A stretch of DNA of 64,000 nt from Saprospiraceae bacterium (GTDB lineage Bacteria; Bacteroidota; Bacteroidia; Chitinophagales; Saprospiraceae), in assembly GCA_016719855.1 (NCBI GenBank), contig JADJYH010000007.1:124001-188000 (forward strand). Direction: 5' to 3'. Below, in pieces: positions 27,987 to 35,182 of the stretch. Each line of letters starts with the position of its first letter. Position 1 is the stretch's first letter. Position numbers and translations under genes: made by a program. The notes beneath the pieces are model-generated. The model made no database searches. It was not told the DNA's origin and saw nothing but the letters and a program-made list of their open reading frames with translations.

Positions 27987-28625
27987 ATGCACGAATACCG
28001 CGAAGTCTTTGAAAACAACAAGCGATGGGTCGAGTCCAAGCTTGAACAGGACGCTGATTTTTTTGAAAAATTGGCAAAAGACCAAAACCCCGAGTTCCTC
28101 TACATCGGCTGCTCCGATAGCCGCGTACCTGCCAACGAAATCATGGGCCTGGAGCCGGGCGAAGTGTTCGTCCACCGAAACATCGCCAACCTTGTCGTCA
28201 ACACTGACATGAACGTGCAGTCGGTCATCAACTATGCCGTGGTACACCTGAAGGTGCGGTACATCATCGTTTGTGGGCACTACGGCTGCGGGGGCGTGAA
28301 GGCGGCCATGCTGCCACAGGACTTGGGGTTGCTCAACCCCTGGCTGCGAAATATCCGCGACGTTTACCGCATCCACCAAGACGAACTGGACGCCATCCCC
28401 GACCTCACAGAACGGTACGACCGCCTCGTGGAGCTGAACGTGTTGGAGCAGTGCATCAACGTGGTGAAGGTGGCCGAGGTGCAAAACCGCTGGTACCAAG
28501 AGCGCCTTCCGACGGTACACGGCTGGGTTTATGACCTGCACAACGGTTACTTGAAGGACCTGAAATTGGACATGGGAAAGGAGCTTGCGAAGATCCGGAA
28601 GATATATGATCTGCAGGGAACGTAG
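27987..28625 (+). CDS. Beta-class carbonic anhydrase
   Basis: A 212-residue cytoplasmic enzyme interconverting CO2 and bicarbonate. Zinc ligands are C42 (IGCSDSRVPANEI), H98 and C101 (CGHYGCGG); the catalytic dyad D44/R46 is intact. The length and NIANLV motif fit the plant/bacterial beta-CA type. It closes the sulP-dabA-dabB locus in the same orientation, 100 nt after dabB with only a palindrome between, so co-transcription is likely. A CA acting on bicarbonate delivered by SulP and DabAB would feed carboxylases; no carboxylase gene is in the window. Confidence 0.93.
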   Translation: MHEYREVFENNKRWVESKLEQDADFFEKLAKDQNPEFLYIGCSDSRVPANEIMGLEPGEVFVHRNIANLVVNTDMNVQSVINYAVVHLKVRYIIVCGHYGCGGVKAAMLPQDLGLLNPWLRNIRDVYRIHQDELDAIPDLTERYDRLVELNVLEQCINVVKVAEVQNRWYQERLPTVHGWVYDLHNGYLKDLKLDMGKELAKIRKIYDLQGT

Positions 28626-28736
28626 TTGGAAAATGGATGCGGGAAAAATCAGTTTGTTGGAGCAACCAATCAAGGTTTGTTGGGTCTATGAAGGAGATTA
28701 CAAAATCATCTTTCAATCACCAAACTGATTAACATC

Positions 28737-29342
28737 ATGAAAAAAACGATTTTCAGTTGCCTGTTGGCATTGCTCGCTTGGCCATTTTTGGCCGCTTCGC
28801 AAACCGCTTCCACTGACGACATGACGCTGGCCGTCCTTGACGAAAAGATGGAAAACCTAGGCCAGGAAATGGAAAAGCTGGGCGAAGTCATGGAAAGCTA
28901 TGGACAAGAAATGGAGAGATACGGCAAAGAGCTGGAAAGCAGCGAAGGCCAATCCACCAGCGCCCAGAAGAAGATGGAAGAACTTGGCGACAAGATGAAC
29001 GCACTCGGCGAGGAAATGGGCAAACTGGGTGAAGTCATGGGCAAGTACGGCGAGAAGATGGGAGAAACGCACCAGAGTATGACGAACTGGTTTTTCCAAG
29101 AACTGAAAAAAGACGGCCTCATCTCCTCCCTCAACGGCAAGGCCCGCGTCATTTTTGACGAAAAAGGCTTGAACGTGGACGGCGAAAATGCCCCCGGCAC
29201 CCTGTTCAAAAAGTACAAATCGGGCCTCGAAAAGTACTGGGGCAAGCCACTGAAACCCGACTTTACCTTCTTTTTCAAGGGCACGCTCAACGAGAAGGAT
29301 GGCAAGGTTGAAACAAACGGGAGCATGAACACCGATTTCTGA
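28737..29342 (+). CDS. Exported coiled-coil protein with MxxLG heptad-like repeats
   Basis: A 201-residue protein with a signal peptide (MKKTIFSCLLALLAWPFLAASQ). Residues about 33-125 consist of 7-residue repeats of the kind EKLGEVM / ESYGQEM / ERYGKEL / DKLGEEM, giving a long amphipathic helix with Met/Leu and Gly at fixed positions. The C-terminal ~75 residues (ELKKDGLISSLNGKARVIFDEKGLNVDGENAPGTLFKKYKSGLEKYWGKPLKPDFTFFFKG) resemble the small domain seen at the end of some Bacteroidota proteins associated with BlaR1-like peptidases. Function unknown. A strong terminator follows. Confidence 0.75.
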   Translation: MKKTIFSCLLALLAWPFLAASQTASTDDMTLAVLDEKMENLGQEMEKLGEVMESYGQEMERYGKELESSEGQSTSAQKKMEELGDKMNALGEEMGKLGEVMGKYGEKMGETHQSMTNWFFQELKKDGLISSLNGKARVIFDEKGLNVDGENAPGTLFKKYKSGLEKYWGKPLKPDFTFFFKGTLNEKDGKVETNGSMNTDF

Positions 29343-29360
29343 TGGAGTCCTAACTAAAAA

Positions 29361-29398
29361 AGGCCGCAACTTTAACTGATAAGTTGCGGCCTTTTTTT
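29361..29398. terminator. Rho-independent terminator
   Basis: AGGCCGCAACTT (29361-29372), 8-nt loop, AAGTTGCGGCCT (29381-29392), with flanking A5 and T7, so it can work on either strand. It ends the coiled-coil gene. Confidence 0.9.
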
Positions 29399-29405
29399 GA
29401 TATTG

Positions 29406-30077
29406 ATGACTTACTCGAAAACCTGCCTTTTTATACCTTTGGGGACGACCAATGCGCCAAATGAGCTACAAAAATTCTTCTACCAAGCCCTCCGGCAGCA
29501 GTACCCGACAGACCACCAGCCGCTTTGCGAAGCAATAGAAACGCGCTACCAAGCTATTTTTCCCGACGTAGCCTTCGCCCGCCGCTCCGCCAACCCGATG
29601 GACCGGCGACTCGACTTCACCGCCTACTTCCTCGCCACGATTCAGGTCTTGGAAAAACGAGGCGAAGATTTCGAGCAAATCCGTCATATCTGCCTCGACA
29701 TCGCGCACGAGTACGTGCGCCCGAAAAACGCACTTCACGCATGGCTCAAGCGCCTGCCCGTGAAAATCATCGCCTCGCCGCTGGGCGGGCTGCTCACCCG
29801 TTTCATGGAAAAAAAGACGAGCAAACTCGGCCACCCCGACGGCTTCCGGGTCAACATGCTCACCGATCCCGCCAAAACCTTCGGACTCGGCTACGGTATT
29901 GACGTGGTGGAGTGCGGCATCTGCAAGCTGTTCCAAAAGCACGGGGCGGGCAAGTACGCTGGCATCCTTTGCGAAGTGGACAAGCTGACCTCCTCGCTGG
30001 CCGGGCTTGAACTGATTCGGAGCGGCACGATTGCGAACGGAGCGAAGTGCTGCGATTTTAGGTGGAAGGTGGCGTAA
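29406..30077 (+). CDS. L-2-amino-thiazoline-4-carboxylic acid hydrolase family protein
   Basis: A 223-residue protein from the ATG at 29406 (an upstream TTG at 29397 is possible). The C-terminal half carries the family signature: GLGYGIDVVECGICKLFQKHGAGKYAGILCEVDKLTSSLAGLELIRSGTIANGAKCCDFRW, with several conserved Cys (VECGIC, ILCEVD, KCCDF). The family (PF14196) is named after the Pseudomonas enzyme in D,L-ATC to L-cysteine conversion, but many members have unknown substrates. It starts 8 nt after the terminator and is convergent with the DUF1330 gene. Confidence 0.8.
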   Translation: MTYSKTCLFIPLGTTNAPNELQKFFYQALRQQYPTDHQPLCEAIETRYQAIFPDVAFARRSANPMDRRLDFTAYFLATIQVLEKRGEDFEQIRHICLDIAHEYVRPKNALHAWLKRLPVKIIASPLGGLLTRFMEKKTSKLGHPDGFRVNMLTDPAKTFGLGYGIDVVECGICKLFQKHGAGKYAGILCEVDKLTSSLAGLELIRSGTIANGAKCCDFRWKVA

Positions 30078-30089
30078 GCTGTGGTAGTA

Positions 30090-30391
30090 TTACAATTTAT
30101 CCCCTTTCACCAAAAAACTTGAACGAATGGCTTGCGCTTTCAAATGCAGGAATCGCTGCCGTTCTTCGTCAAGCATGAACGCTGTAAAATCTGTTTCAGC
30201 GGGAAACTGACGAGGTGGATTTCGTAGGGCTTTTCCATGCTGGCTTCAATGAAATCTGCTGGATTGGGACGCAAGCGCAGCATCAAATCCCCATTGTACG
30301 TTGAAATCAATGGAATGGCAACCGCCTCGAACTCGTCAAAAATCGCTTCCTGGCCTTCGTTTAGGTAGATGAGTTGGGTGATGAACAGCAT
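30090..30391 (-). CDS. DUF1330-like small protein (frameshift)
   Basis: The start at 30391 gives MLFITQLIYLNEGQEAIFDEFEAVAIPLISTYNGDLMLRLRPNPADFIEASMEKPYEIHLVSFP, typical of the DUF1330/dimeric alpha-beta barrel group. Near 30202 the frame changes; the expected end AETDFTAFMLDEERQRFLHLKAQAIRSSFLVKGDKL continues in the other frame to a stop at 30090. The intact length would be about 100 residues. It sits 9 nt downstream of the SRPBCC gene in the same orientation, so the two may be co-transcribed. Confidence 0.75.
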
Positions 30392-30400
30392 ATAGATTTG

Positions 30401-30907
30401 TTATTTTTTGATTGATTCAAGGTACCCCACCAACTTATCAAACGTCCCGCCAAACCCTTTCTCCATGCTTGGGAACATGGAAACGTAGAACGCTGCTTGC
30501 TCGGCGCTTGCGTTGAGCGGACTACCTGTGAGGCGAAGCGTTGTTTTCCCACCTTCCTCGGTCAATGTCAGCGTGTTGAGTATTTCCAACGGGAATTCGT
30601 TGTTCGGGAAGTACGCAGATTGCGCCACGTTGCCGTCCGCATCGGCGAAGGAATTGACCCAGACGAGGCGCTCCGGCGGGGTGATTTCGTGGTAGGCCAT
30701 TCGGCCAAACATTTCAGCGCCATTTTGTGCCACCATTGCATAATGGAAAATGCCGCCGGGTTGCAGGTCGAAGTTTACAACCCGAAGCCCCATGCCAGCC
30801 GGGCCCCACCAGCTGGCGAGGTGCTGCGGTTCCGTCCATGCCTTGAAAACGAGGTCACGGGGAGCGTCGAGGGTGCGGGTGATGGTGAATTGATTTGCTT
30901 TTTCCAT
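30401..30907 (-). CDS. SRPBCC/AHSA1 family protein
   Basis: A 168-residue START-like protein. FTITRTLDAPRDLVFKAWTEPQHLASWWGPAGM is the AHSA1/CalC signature, followed by GGIFHYAMVAQNGAEMFGRMAYHEITPPERLVW and a final helix MEKGFGGTFDKLVGYLESIK. The fold binds hydrophobic ligands in a deep cavity. The gene belongs to a minus-strand series ArsR - VOC - (palindrome) - SRPBCC - DUF1330; ArsR/SRPBCC/VOC sets are common in Bacteroidota and often regulated together. Confidence 0.88.
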   Translation of the reverse strand: MEKANQFTITRTLDAPRDLVFKAWTEPQHLASWWGPAGMGLRVVNFDLQPGGIFHYAMVAQNGAEMFGRMAYHEITPPERLVWVNSFADADGNVAQSAYFPNNEFPLEILNTLTLTEEGGKTTLRLTGSPLNASAEQAAFYVSMFPSMEKGFGGTFDKLVGYLESIKK

Positions 30908-30940
30908 GCTTTTAATTATTTGAAAATCAGTGTTTTCTGC

Positions 30941-31045
30941 CGAAGGGATTGGAAAGCCCGATAGGGATTTCTAAGCCCGCATTCAGTACATAATCTGCCG
31001 CTCAGGCTTAGAAATCCCTCGTGCCTCGGGCTTTCCAATCCTTCG
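30941..31045. repeat. Long palindromic element between SRPBCC and VOC genes
   Basis: Left arm CGAAGGGATTGGAAAGCCCG, then AGGGATTTCTAAGCC (30941-30977). Right arm GGCTTAGAAATCCCTCGTGC, then CTCGGGCTTTCCAATCCTTCG (31005-31045). It ends at the base before the VOC stop codon (31046-31048). Confidence 0.85.
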
Positions 31046-31414
31046 CTAATCAAGTTGCTGCCCGAACATGATGCGATGCCCGTCAATGGTGATGACGCCG
31101 AACTCCCGCATCCCCCAGGGCTTGCTGCCCAAAGGATAGTGAATCTCGACGCCATTGCCAGCCAATTCTTCGTGCAATCCGTCAACGCCCTCCACCTGCA
31201 CGTATGCGAAGTACGAGTGGTTGCGGGTTTCAAACGCCGACCGGTCGTTGGCGCACTCGCCGAGCATGACGACGAAGCTGCCGCGCCGCAACTGGTGCCA
31301 GCCGTCCTGCGCCCAGTCGGTCGTGAATCCCAGTTTTTCCTTGTAAAAACTGGCAGAGGCTGCTAAATCCTTGACTGCCAGCACGTAGCGGGTTTCCAGA
31401 ATGGTAGGGTTCAT
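31046..31414 (-). CDS. VOC family protein
   Basis: A 122-residue VOC protein from the ATG at 31414 (MNPTILETRYVLAVKDLAASASFYKEKLGF). This start overlaps the end of the ArsR gene by 4 nt, a sign of translational coupling; the longer frame from 31468 lies inside ArsR. The end of the chain, SKPWGMREFGVITIDGHRIMFGQ, is the usual last beta-strand pair. Probably a small metal-dependent or binding protein controlled by the upstream ArsR regulator. Confidence 0.85.
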   Translation of the reverse strand: MNPTILETRYVLAVKDLAASASFYKEKLGFTTDWAQDGWHQLRRGSFVVMLGECANDRSAFETRNHSYFAYVQVEGVDGLHEELAGNGVEIHYPLGSKPWGMREFGVITIDGHRIMFGQQLD

Positions 31415-31725
31415 TTTGCTTGAATTTCGTTTAGATACCGTTCCAGCGAGTCCAAATTCTCGTTCCAAAACTGCCGGTACTGCTCCACCCAGTCAGACAC
31501 CTCCCGCAGTTTTTCGGGTTGCGCTTCGCAAATGCGCTCCCGGCCCTGCTGCTGTACGATGATTAGCCCACACTCTGTCAGGATTTTCAGGTGCTTCGAA
31601 ATGGCGACCCTGCTCGTCGGGAATCGGTCTGCTACCGTGTTGATGTTCAACGGGTTGCGAGCCAGCAGGCTGATGATTTCCCGCCGAGTCGGGTCGGCGA
31701 TGGCTTGAAAAACGTCTCGTCTCAT
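31411..31725 (-). CDS. ArsR-family transcriptional repressor
   Basis: A 104-residue winged-helix regulator from the ATG at 31725 (MRRDVFQAIADPTRREIISLLARNPLNINTVADRFPTSRVAISKHLKILTECGLI). The recognition helix SRVAISKHLKIL is clear, and the C-terminal WVEQYRQFWNENLDSLERYL helix supports dimerisation. There is no CVC metal motif, so it is of the non-metal SRPBCC-linked ArsR type. It overlaps the following VOC gene by 4 nt. A 19-bp inverted repeat just upstream is the likely autoregulatory operator. Confidence 0.9.
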   Translation of the reverse strand: MRRDVFQAIADPTRREIISLLARNPLNINTVADRFPTSRVAISKHLKILTECGLIIVQQQGRERICEAQPEKLREVSDWVEQYRQFWNENLDSLERYLNEIQAK

Positions 31726-31741
31726 GTGCTCTGGAAATTTG

Positions 31742-31794
31742 CTTGCGTAACCAAACGGTTGCAAATATAAAAAGAAACCGTTTGGTTACGCAAG
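31742..31794. promoter_or_regulatory. Probable ArsR operator, 19-bp perfect inverted repeat
   Basis: CTTGCGTAACCAAACGGTT (31742-31760) and AACCGTTTGGTTACGCAAG (31776-31794) are exact reverse complements separated by 15 AT-rich nt. The AACCAAACGGTT core resembles operators of ArsR-SRPBCC systems. It starts 17 nt upstream of the ArsR start. Confidence 0.7.
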
Positions 31795-31799
31795 TAGGA

Positions 31800-31973
31800 A
31801 TGAAAAAAAATTTGAAATTTATTTTAACTACAACCCGGCTCTCCTTCTGGCAGCACCTCGGCGCAACGGAGGAGTGCGTGATTTACAGCAAAAACAAGCA
31901 GCACAACGTGAAGGGGCATCACGCAGAAGGCGAGGCTGGGTCGGCGAACTGGCGGTATTACTGGCTGGACTGA
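31800..31973 (+). CDS. Small ORF, 57 residues, uncertain
   Basis: MKKNLKFILTTTRLSFWQHL followed by GATEECVIYSKNKQHNVKGHHAEGEAGSANWRYYWLD. The second half looks protein-like but I know no family. It starts 6 nt after the ArsR operator and is convergent with the DUF1801 gene. It may be a fragment of a longer gene. Confidence 0.3.
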   Translation: MKKNLKFILTTTRLSFWQHLGATEECVIYSKNKQHNVKGHHAEGEAGSANWRYYWLD

Positions 31974-31983
31974 CGCTGGTATT

Positions 31984-32439
31984 TCAACGCTTTAGCTCCT
32001 TCTCGTACAACGCAATCCAATCCTCCACCGTCATCTTGCTTGCCAACTCACCGATAAGCCCCACGGGGATTTCGTGCGGCTTCTTGAAGCGGACGCAACT
32101 TTTGCCCATGTCGAGCCTGCCCTTCACCCGCTTGGCGTACTCGGCGGTGAACCAGTCCATGAGCGCCGGGTCAGCGTAGATGCCCATGTGATAGACGGAC
32201 ACGAAGTTCTTTTGCGAAGCCATGCCCATGAACGGCAGCGGCTGCTTGGGGTCGCAGTGGTAGCCCGACGGGTAGCGCGAGTGCGGCACCACGTAGCCAA
32301 TCATGCCGTAGCCCACGGCCTCCTCGAAGCCGGGCGGCAGGTTTTCCATGATGGTCTGGCGAAGGGCGTTGATGGCGACCTTGCGGTCGTCGGGCAGTTG
32401 GGCAACGTACTGGTCGGGAGTGTCAACGAAGATTTGCAT
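31984..32439 (-). CDS. DUF1801 family protein
   Basis: A 151-residue protein from the ATG at 32439 (MQIFVDTPDQYVAQLPDDRKVAINALRQTIMENLPPGFEEAVGYGMIGYVVPHSRYPSGY). DUF1801 proteins share the YdhG/YjbR-like fold sometimes linked to iron chaperones. The segment MGMASQKNFVSVYHMGIYAD and the final DWIALYEKELKR are conserved features. The open frame extends to 32553 but that part lies in the leader of the divergent gene. Function unknown. Confidence 0.85.
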   Translation of the reverse strand: MQIFVDTPDQYVAQLPDDRKVAINALRQTIMENLPPGFEEAVGYGMIGYVVPHSRYPSGYHCDPKQPLPFMGMASQKNFVSVYHMGIYADPALMDWFTAEYAKRVKGRLDMGKSCVRFKKPHEIPVGLIGELASKMTVEDWIALYEKELKR

Positions 32440-32529
32440 GACGGATGGGTTTGATTTGAGCCGTGAATTTCGATTTTTTTCCAAAATAAAATGAGTGGAA
32501 ACGCCAAGTCTGTGAACCATATTTACACC

Positions 32530-34161
32530 ATGAAAAAACTGGCTTGGTTCCATGTCCTCGTTGGCCTACTGGCCGCCAAACTCTTACTCCACATCTGCCT
32601 GAACGCACAGTGGTCGTTCCACCGCGACGAGCTGCTCTACCTCGCCCTCGGCAGGCACTTGGATTGGGGCTATGCTTCCGTCCCAGCGGGCATCGGCTTT
32701 TGGGCCTGGTTCGGCGATATCGTGCTGGGCGGCTCGGTGGGGGCCATTCGGCTCATCTCCACGCTGTTCGGCACGGCCACGGTGCTGCTCACCGGGCTGA
32801 TGGCAAGGGAGTTTTTGCCGAAGGAAAACCTCGGGGGCAGGTACGCCATGCTGCTCGTCGGGGGCAATCCGCAATCCGCAATCCAAAATCCGCAATCGGG
32901 TGGCAGGTTCTCCATGCTGCTCGTCGGCTTGGCCGGACTGACCTGCGGGGCGTACCTGCGCCCCTGCATGTTGTTCATGCCCGTGGTGTTCGACATTTTT
33001 TATTGGACGCTGCTCTGCTGGCTGTTTTTGAAGTACATCAACACCGAAAAATCGGCGTGGCTGCTGTGGTTCGGCGCTGCGGCGGGGCTGGGCTTGCTGA
33101 ACAAATACACCCCGCTCATCTTCCTGTTCGCCATGCTGCCGGGGCTGCTGTTCACGAAACAACGCCGCATTTTTTTCGACAAAAAATTTTACTTGGCCGT
33201 CGGGCTGGCCTTGCTTGTCTTCTCGCCGAACATCGCCTGGCAGGCGGCGCACCGCTTCCCCGTTTTCCGGCACATGGGCGAGCTGGCGGAGACGCAGTTC
33301 GGCCATGTCACCCTCGGCGGCTTTTTTAGCGACCAGTTGCAGTTCTTCCTTCCGGCGCTGCCCGTTTGGCTCGGCGGCCTGTACTTTTTGTTGGTCAAAA
33401 AAGCGGCTGCCCCGTGGCGCATTTTCGGCTGGATGTTCCTGACCACGCTCGCCGTGCTGCTGTTTTTTAGTGCCAAAAGCTACTACTCGCTCGGCGCTTA
33501 CCCGGTGCTGATTGCCGCTGGCGCATCGTTTTTGGAACAAATCACCGCTGATAAAATGCGCTGGTTGCGCTTCGCAATCCCCGCTTTCATGCTATTATTT
33601 GGGGCGCTCGTCATGCCCGCCGCCCTACCCCTACTGCCACCAGAAAAGGAGGCCAATTTTGTGAAACGCTTGACGAAACTGCCAGGTCTGCAAGGCATCC
33701 TGCGCTGGGAGGACGGCAACTACCACGCACTGCCGCAGGACTTCGCCGACATGCTCGGCTGGGAGGAACTGGCCCAAAAAACGGGCGAAGTCTGGCAAAG
33801 CATACCCGACAAAACGACCGCTGCCATCTTCGCCGACAGTTACGGACAGGCGGGGGCTGTGGAGCATTTCAGCAAAAAATACAACGTGCCCAACGTGCTG
33901 AGTTTCAGCGACAACTACCAGTACTGGTTGCCCGACTCGTTGCCCGCCAACTTCCACACCCTGATTTACATCAACGACGAACTGGGCGACGACATGCCCG
34001 GCTTTTTTCAGAAAATCGAAAAGGTCTGGGAACTGGACATGCCGCTCTCCCGGCAGCACGGCAACCAGATTTACCGCTGCGAGGGGCCGACCCCGGCGTT
34101 CTTCGAGCGGATGAACACGGCTTTCGAGGCGGCGAAAAACGATGAGGAAATTGAGGATTGA
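32530..34161 (+). CDS. ArnT/PMT-like glycosyltransferase (GT39/83 type), with in-frame repeat insertion
   Basis: About 543 residues from the ATG at 32530, with about 10-12 membrane spans. The first periplasmic loop (NAQWSFHRDELLYLALGRHLDWGYASVPAGIGFWAWFG) has the D-E pair typical of PMT-type lipid-sugar glycosyltransferases. The C-terminal 160 residues form a soluble domain (IFADSYGQAGAVEHFSKKYNVPNVLSFSDNYQYWLPDSLP). Such enzymes move a sugar from a polyprenyl carrier to protein or lipid. At about residues 111-124 the peptide GNPQSAIQNPQSGG is encoded by a GATTGCG-type repeat. It is flanked by a near-perfect duplication (GGRYAMLLVG / GGRFSMLLVG) that looks like an insertion footprint. Confidence 0.85.
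   Translation: MKKLAWFHVLVGLLAAKLLLHICLNAQWSFHRDELLYLALGRHLDWGYASVPAGIGFWAWFGDIVLGGSVGAIRLISTLFGTATVLLTGLMAREFLPKENLGGRYAMLLVGGNPQSAIQNPQSGGRFSMLLVGLAGLTCGAYLRPCMLFMPVVFDIFYWTLLCWLFLKYINTEKSAWLLWFGAAAGLGLLNKYTPLIFLFAMLPGLLFTKQRRIFFDKKFYLAVGLALLVFSPNIAWQAAHRFPVFRHMGELAETQFGHVTLGGFFSDQLQFFLPALPVWLGGLYFLLVKKAAAPWRIFGWMFLTTLAVLLFFSAKSYYSLGAYPVLIAAGASFLEQITADKMRWLRFAIPAFMLLFGALVMPAALPLLPPEKEANFVKRLTKLPGLQGILRWEDGNYHALPQDFADMLGWEELAQKTGEVWQSIPDKTTAAIFADSYGQAGAVEHFSKKYNVPNVLSFSDNYQYWLPDSLPANFHTLIYINDELGDDMPGFFQKIEKVWELDMPLSRQHGNQIYRCEGPTPAFFERMNTAFEAAKNDEEIED
32836..32927. repeat. In-frame GATTGCG-type insertion with 26-bp flanking direct repeat
   Basis: Direct repeats at 32836-32861 and 32902-32927 match at 24 of 26 positions. 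Between them lie four AATCCGC/AATCCAA units (about 32865-32898). The unit plus one repeat totals 66 nt, so the frame is kept. Confidence 0.75.
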
Positions 34162-34211
34162 AAACAGCAAAAAATGATATGCTCTGCCACCATCGCTGAC
34201 CTTCTGACGCT

Positions 34212-34352
34212 GCGGTGCCGATTAACCCACTGGCCTCCAACACGGCGGCGCACCGATTCTACAAGCAGTTGGGCTTCCGCTTCGAAGAACGGCGGACATT
34301 CGGCGAGGACGACACGTTTGTTTATCGGATTGCGCGAGGTGATTTCCGATGA
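34212..34352 (+). pseudogene. GNAT acetyltransferase 3' remnant
   Basis: The frame 34212-34352 reads AVPINPLASNTAAHRFYKQLGFRFEERRTFGEDDTFVYRIARGDFR-stop, the end of a GNAT-fold acetyltransferase (NxxAxxFYxxLGF motif). No start or N-terminal acetyl-CoA loop is present, so only a fragment remains between the glycosyltransferase and the Crp regulator. Confidence 0.75.
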
Positions 34353-34409
34353 AATATTTCAGTAGCTTTGCATCTGCCCCACCGAAGCCCTCATTGTAGT
34401 TTTCAAAAA

Positions 34410-35057
34410 ATGATTGATATGGTTGAAACAACGACAGTTGCTCCAAGCGCCCCTACCGCGAAAAAGCCCAGAACGCAGTGCCCAACGCAGGAAATCATCA
34501 ACTACATCTCGCAGTTCATGCCGTTGGGCGAGGCGGAAGCAGCGGAGGTTGCCAAAAATATCAAGTTCAAGTCGTTTGAAAAAGGAGACCATTTGGTCAA
34601 AGAAGGGCAAGTTTCAAAGCTGTGCTACTTTGTTTTGAAAGGCTGCGTCCGGCAGTATTACCTCGTTGATGGCGAGGAAAAGACGACCAATTTCTTCACC
34701 GAAGGGCAGCCCGTCACGGCTTATGAGGGCACTTTCAAGCGGAAGCCTTCCAAGTATTACCTGACTTGCATCGAGGATTCGATTTTGACGATCGGCACGC
34801 CGGAAGACGAGGTGGCATTTTTCCAAAAATTCCCAAGGCTCGAACCCGCCAGCCGAATGGCCGTGGAGGAAGAACTTGGCAAAAGCCAGGGCATGTTGTC
34901 GTCCTACATCCTCAACAGCCCCGAAGAGCGTTACATGAACCTGCTGAAAACCCGGCCCGACCTTTTGGACCGGGTGCCGCAATACCAGTTGGCGAGCTAT
35001 CTCGGCATCACGCCGGAATCGTTGAGCCGGATTCGGAAAAGGATTACGCTGAAATAG
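34410..35057 (+). CDS. Crp/Fnr-family transcriptional regulator
   Basis: A 215-residue regulator. The cyclic-nucleotide-binding beta-barrel spans about residues 25-130 (FKSFEKGDHLVKEGQVSKLCYFVLKGCVRQYYLVDGEEKTTNFFTEGQPV). The usual R-x-A phosphate-binding motif is not seen, so it may not bind cAMP. A dimer helix and a compact HTH follow (ERYMNLLKTRPDLLDRVPQYQLASYLGITPESLSRIRKRI), whose recognition helix TPESLSRIRK is standard for the Bacteroidota Crp subgroup. There is no four-Cys Fe-S motif. The start is the ATG at 34410 (next Met at 34419). A strong terminator follows. Confidence 0.9.
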   Translation: MIDMVETTTVAPSAPTAKKPRTQCPTQEIINYISQFMPLGEAEAAEVAKNIKFKSFEKGDHLVKEGQVSKLCYFVLKGCVRQYYLVDGEEKTTNFFTEGQPVTAYEGTFKRKPSKYYLTCIEDSILTIGTPEDEVAFFQKFPRLEPASRMAVEEELGKSQGMLSSYILNSPEERYMNLLKTRPDLLDRVPQYQLASYLGITPESLSRIRKRITLK

Positions 35058-35074
35058 CCGTCTTCCAAAAGCTG

Positions 35075-35123
35075 AACGCCCCCGTTTTTGATATTTGTGT
35101 CAGGAACGGGGGCGTTTTTTTTT
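35075..35123 (+). terminator. Rho-independent terminator after the Crp gene
   Basis: AACGCCCCCGTT (35075-35086) pairs with AACGGGGGCGTT (35105-35116) across an 18-nt loop, followed by T8-9. Confidence 0.9.
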
Positions 35124-35182
35124 GTCAAAAACCATTTCTTACTGAAAGTCAATGAACACCGACCGTGACCCCTAATTGAAGA

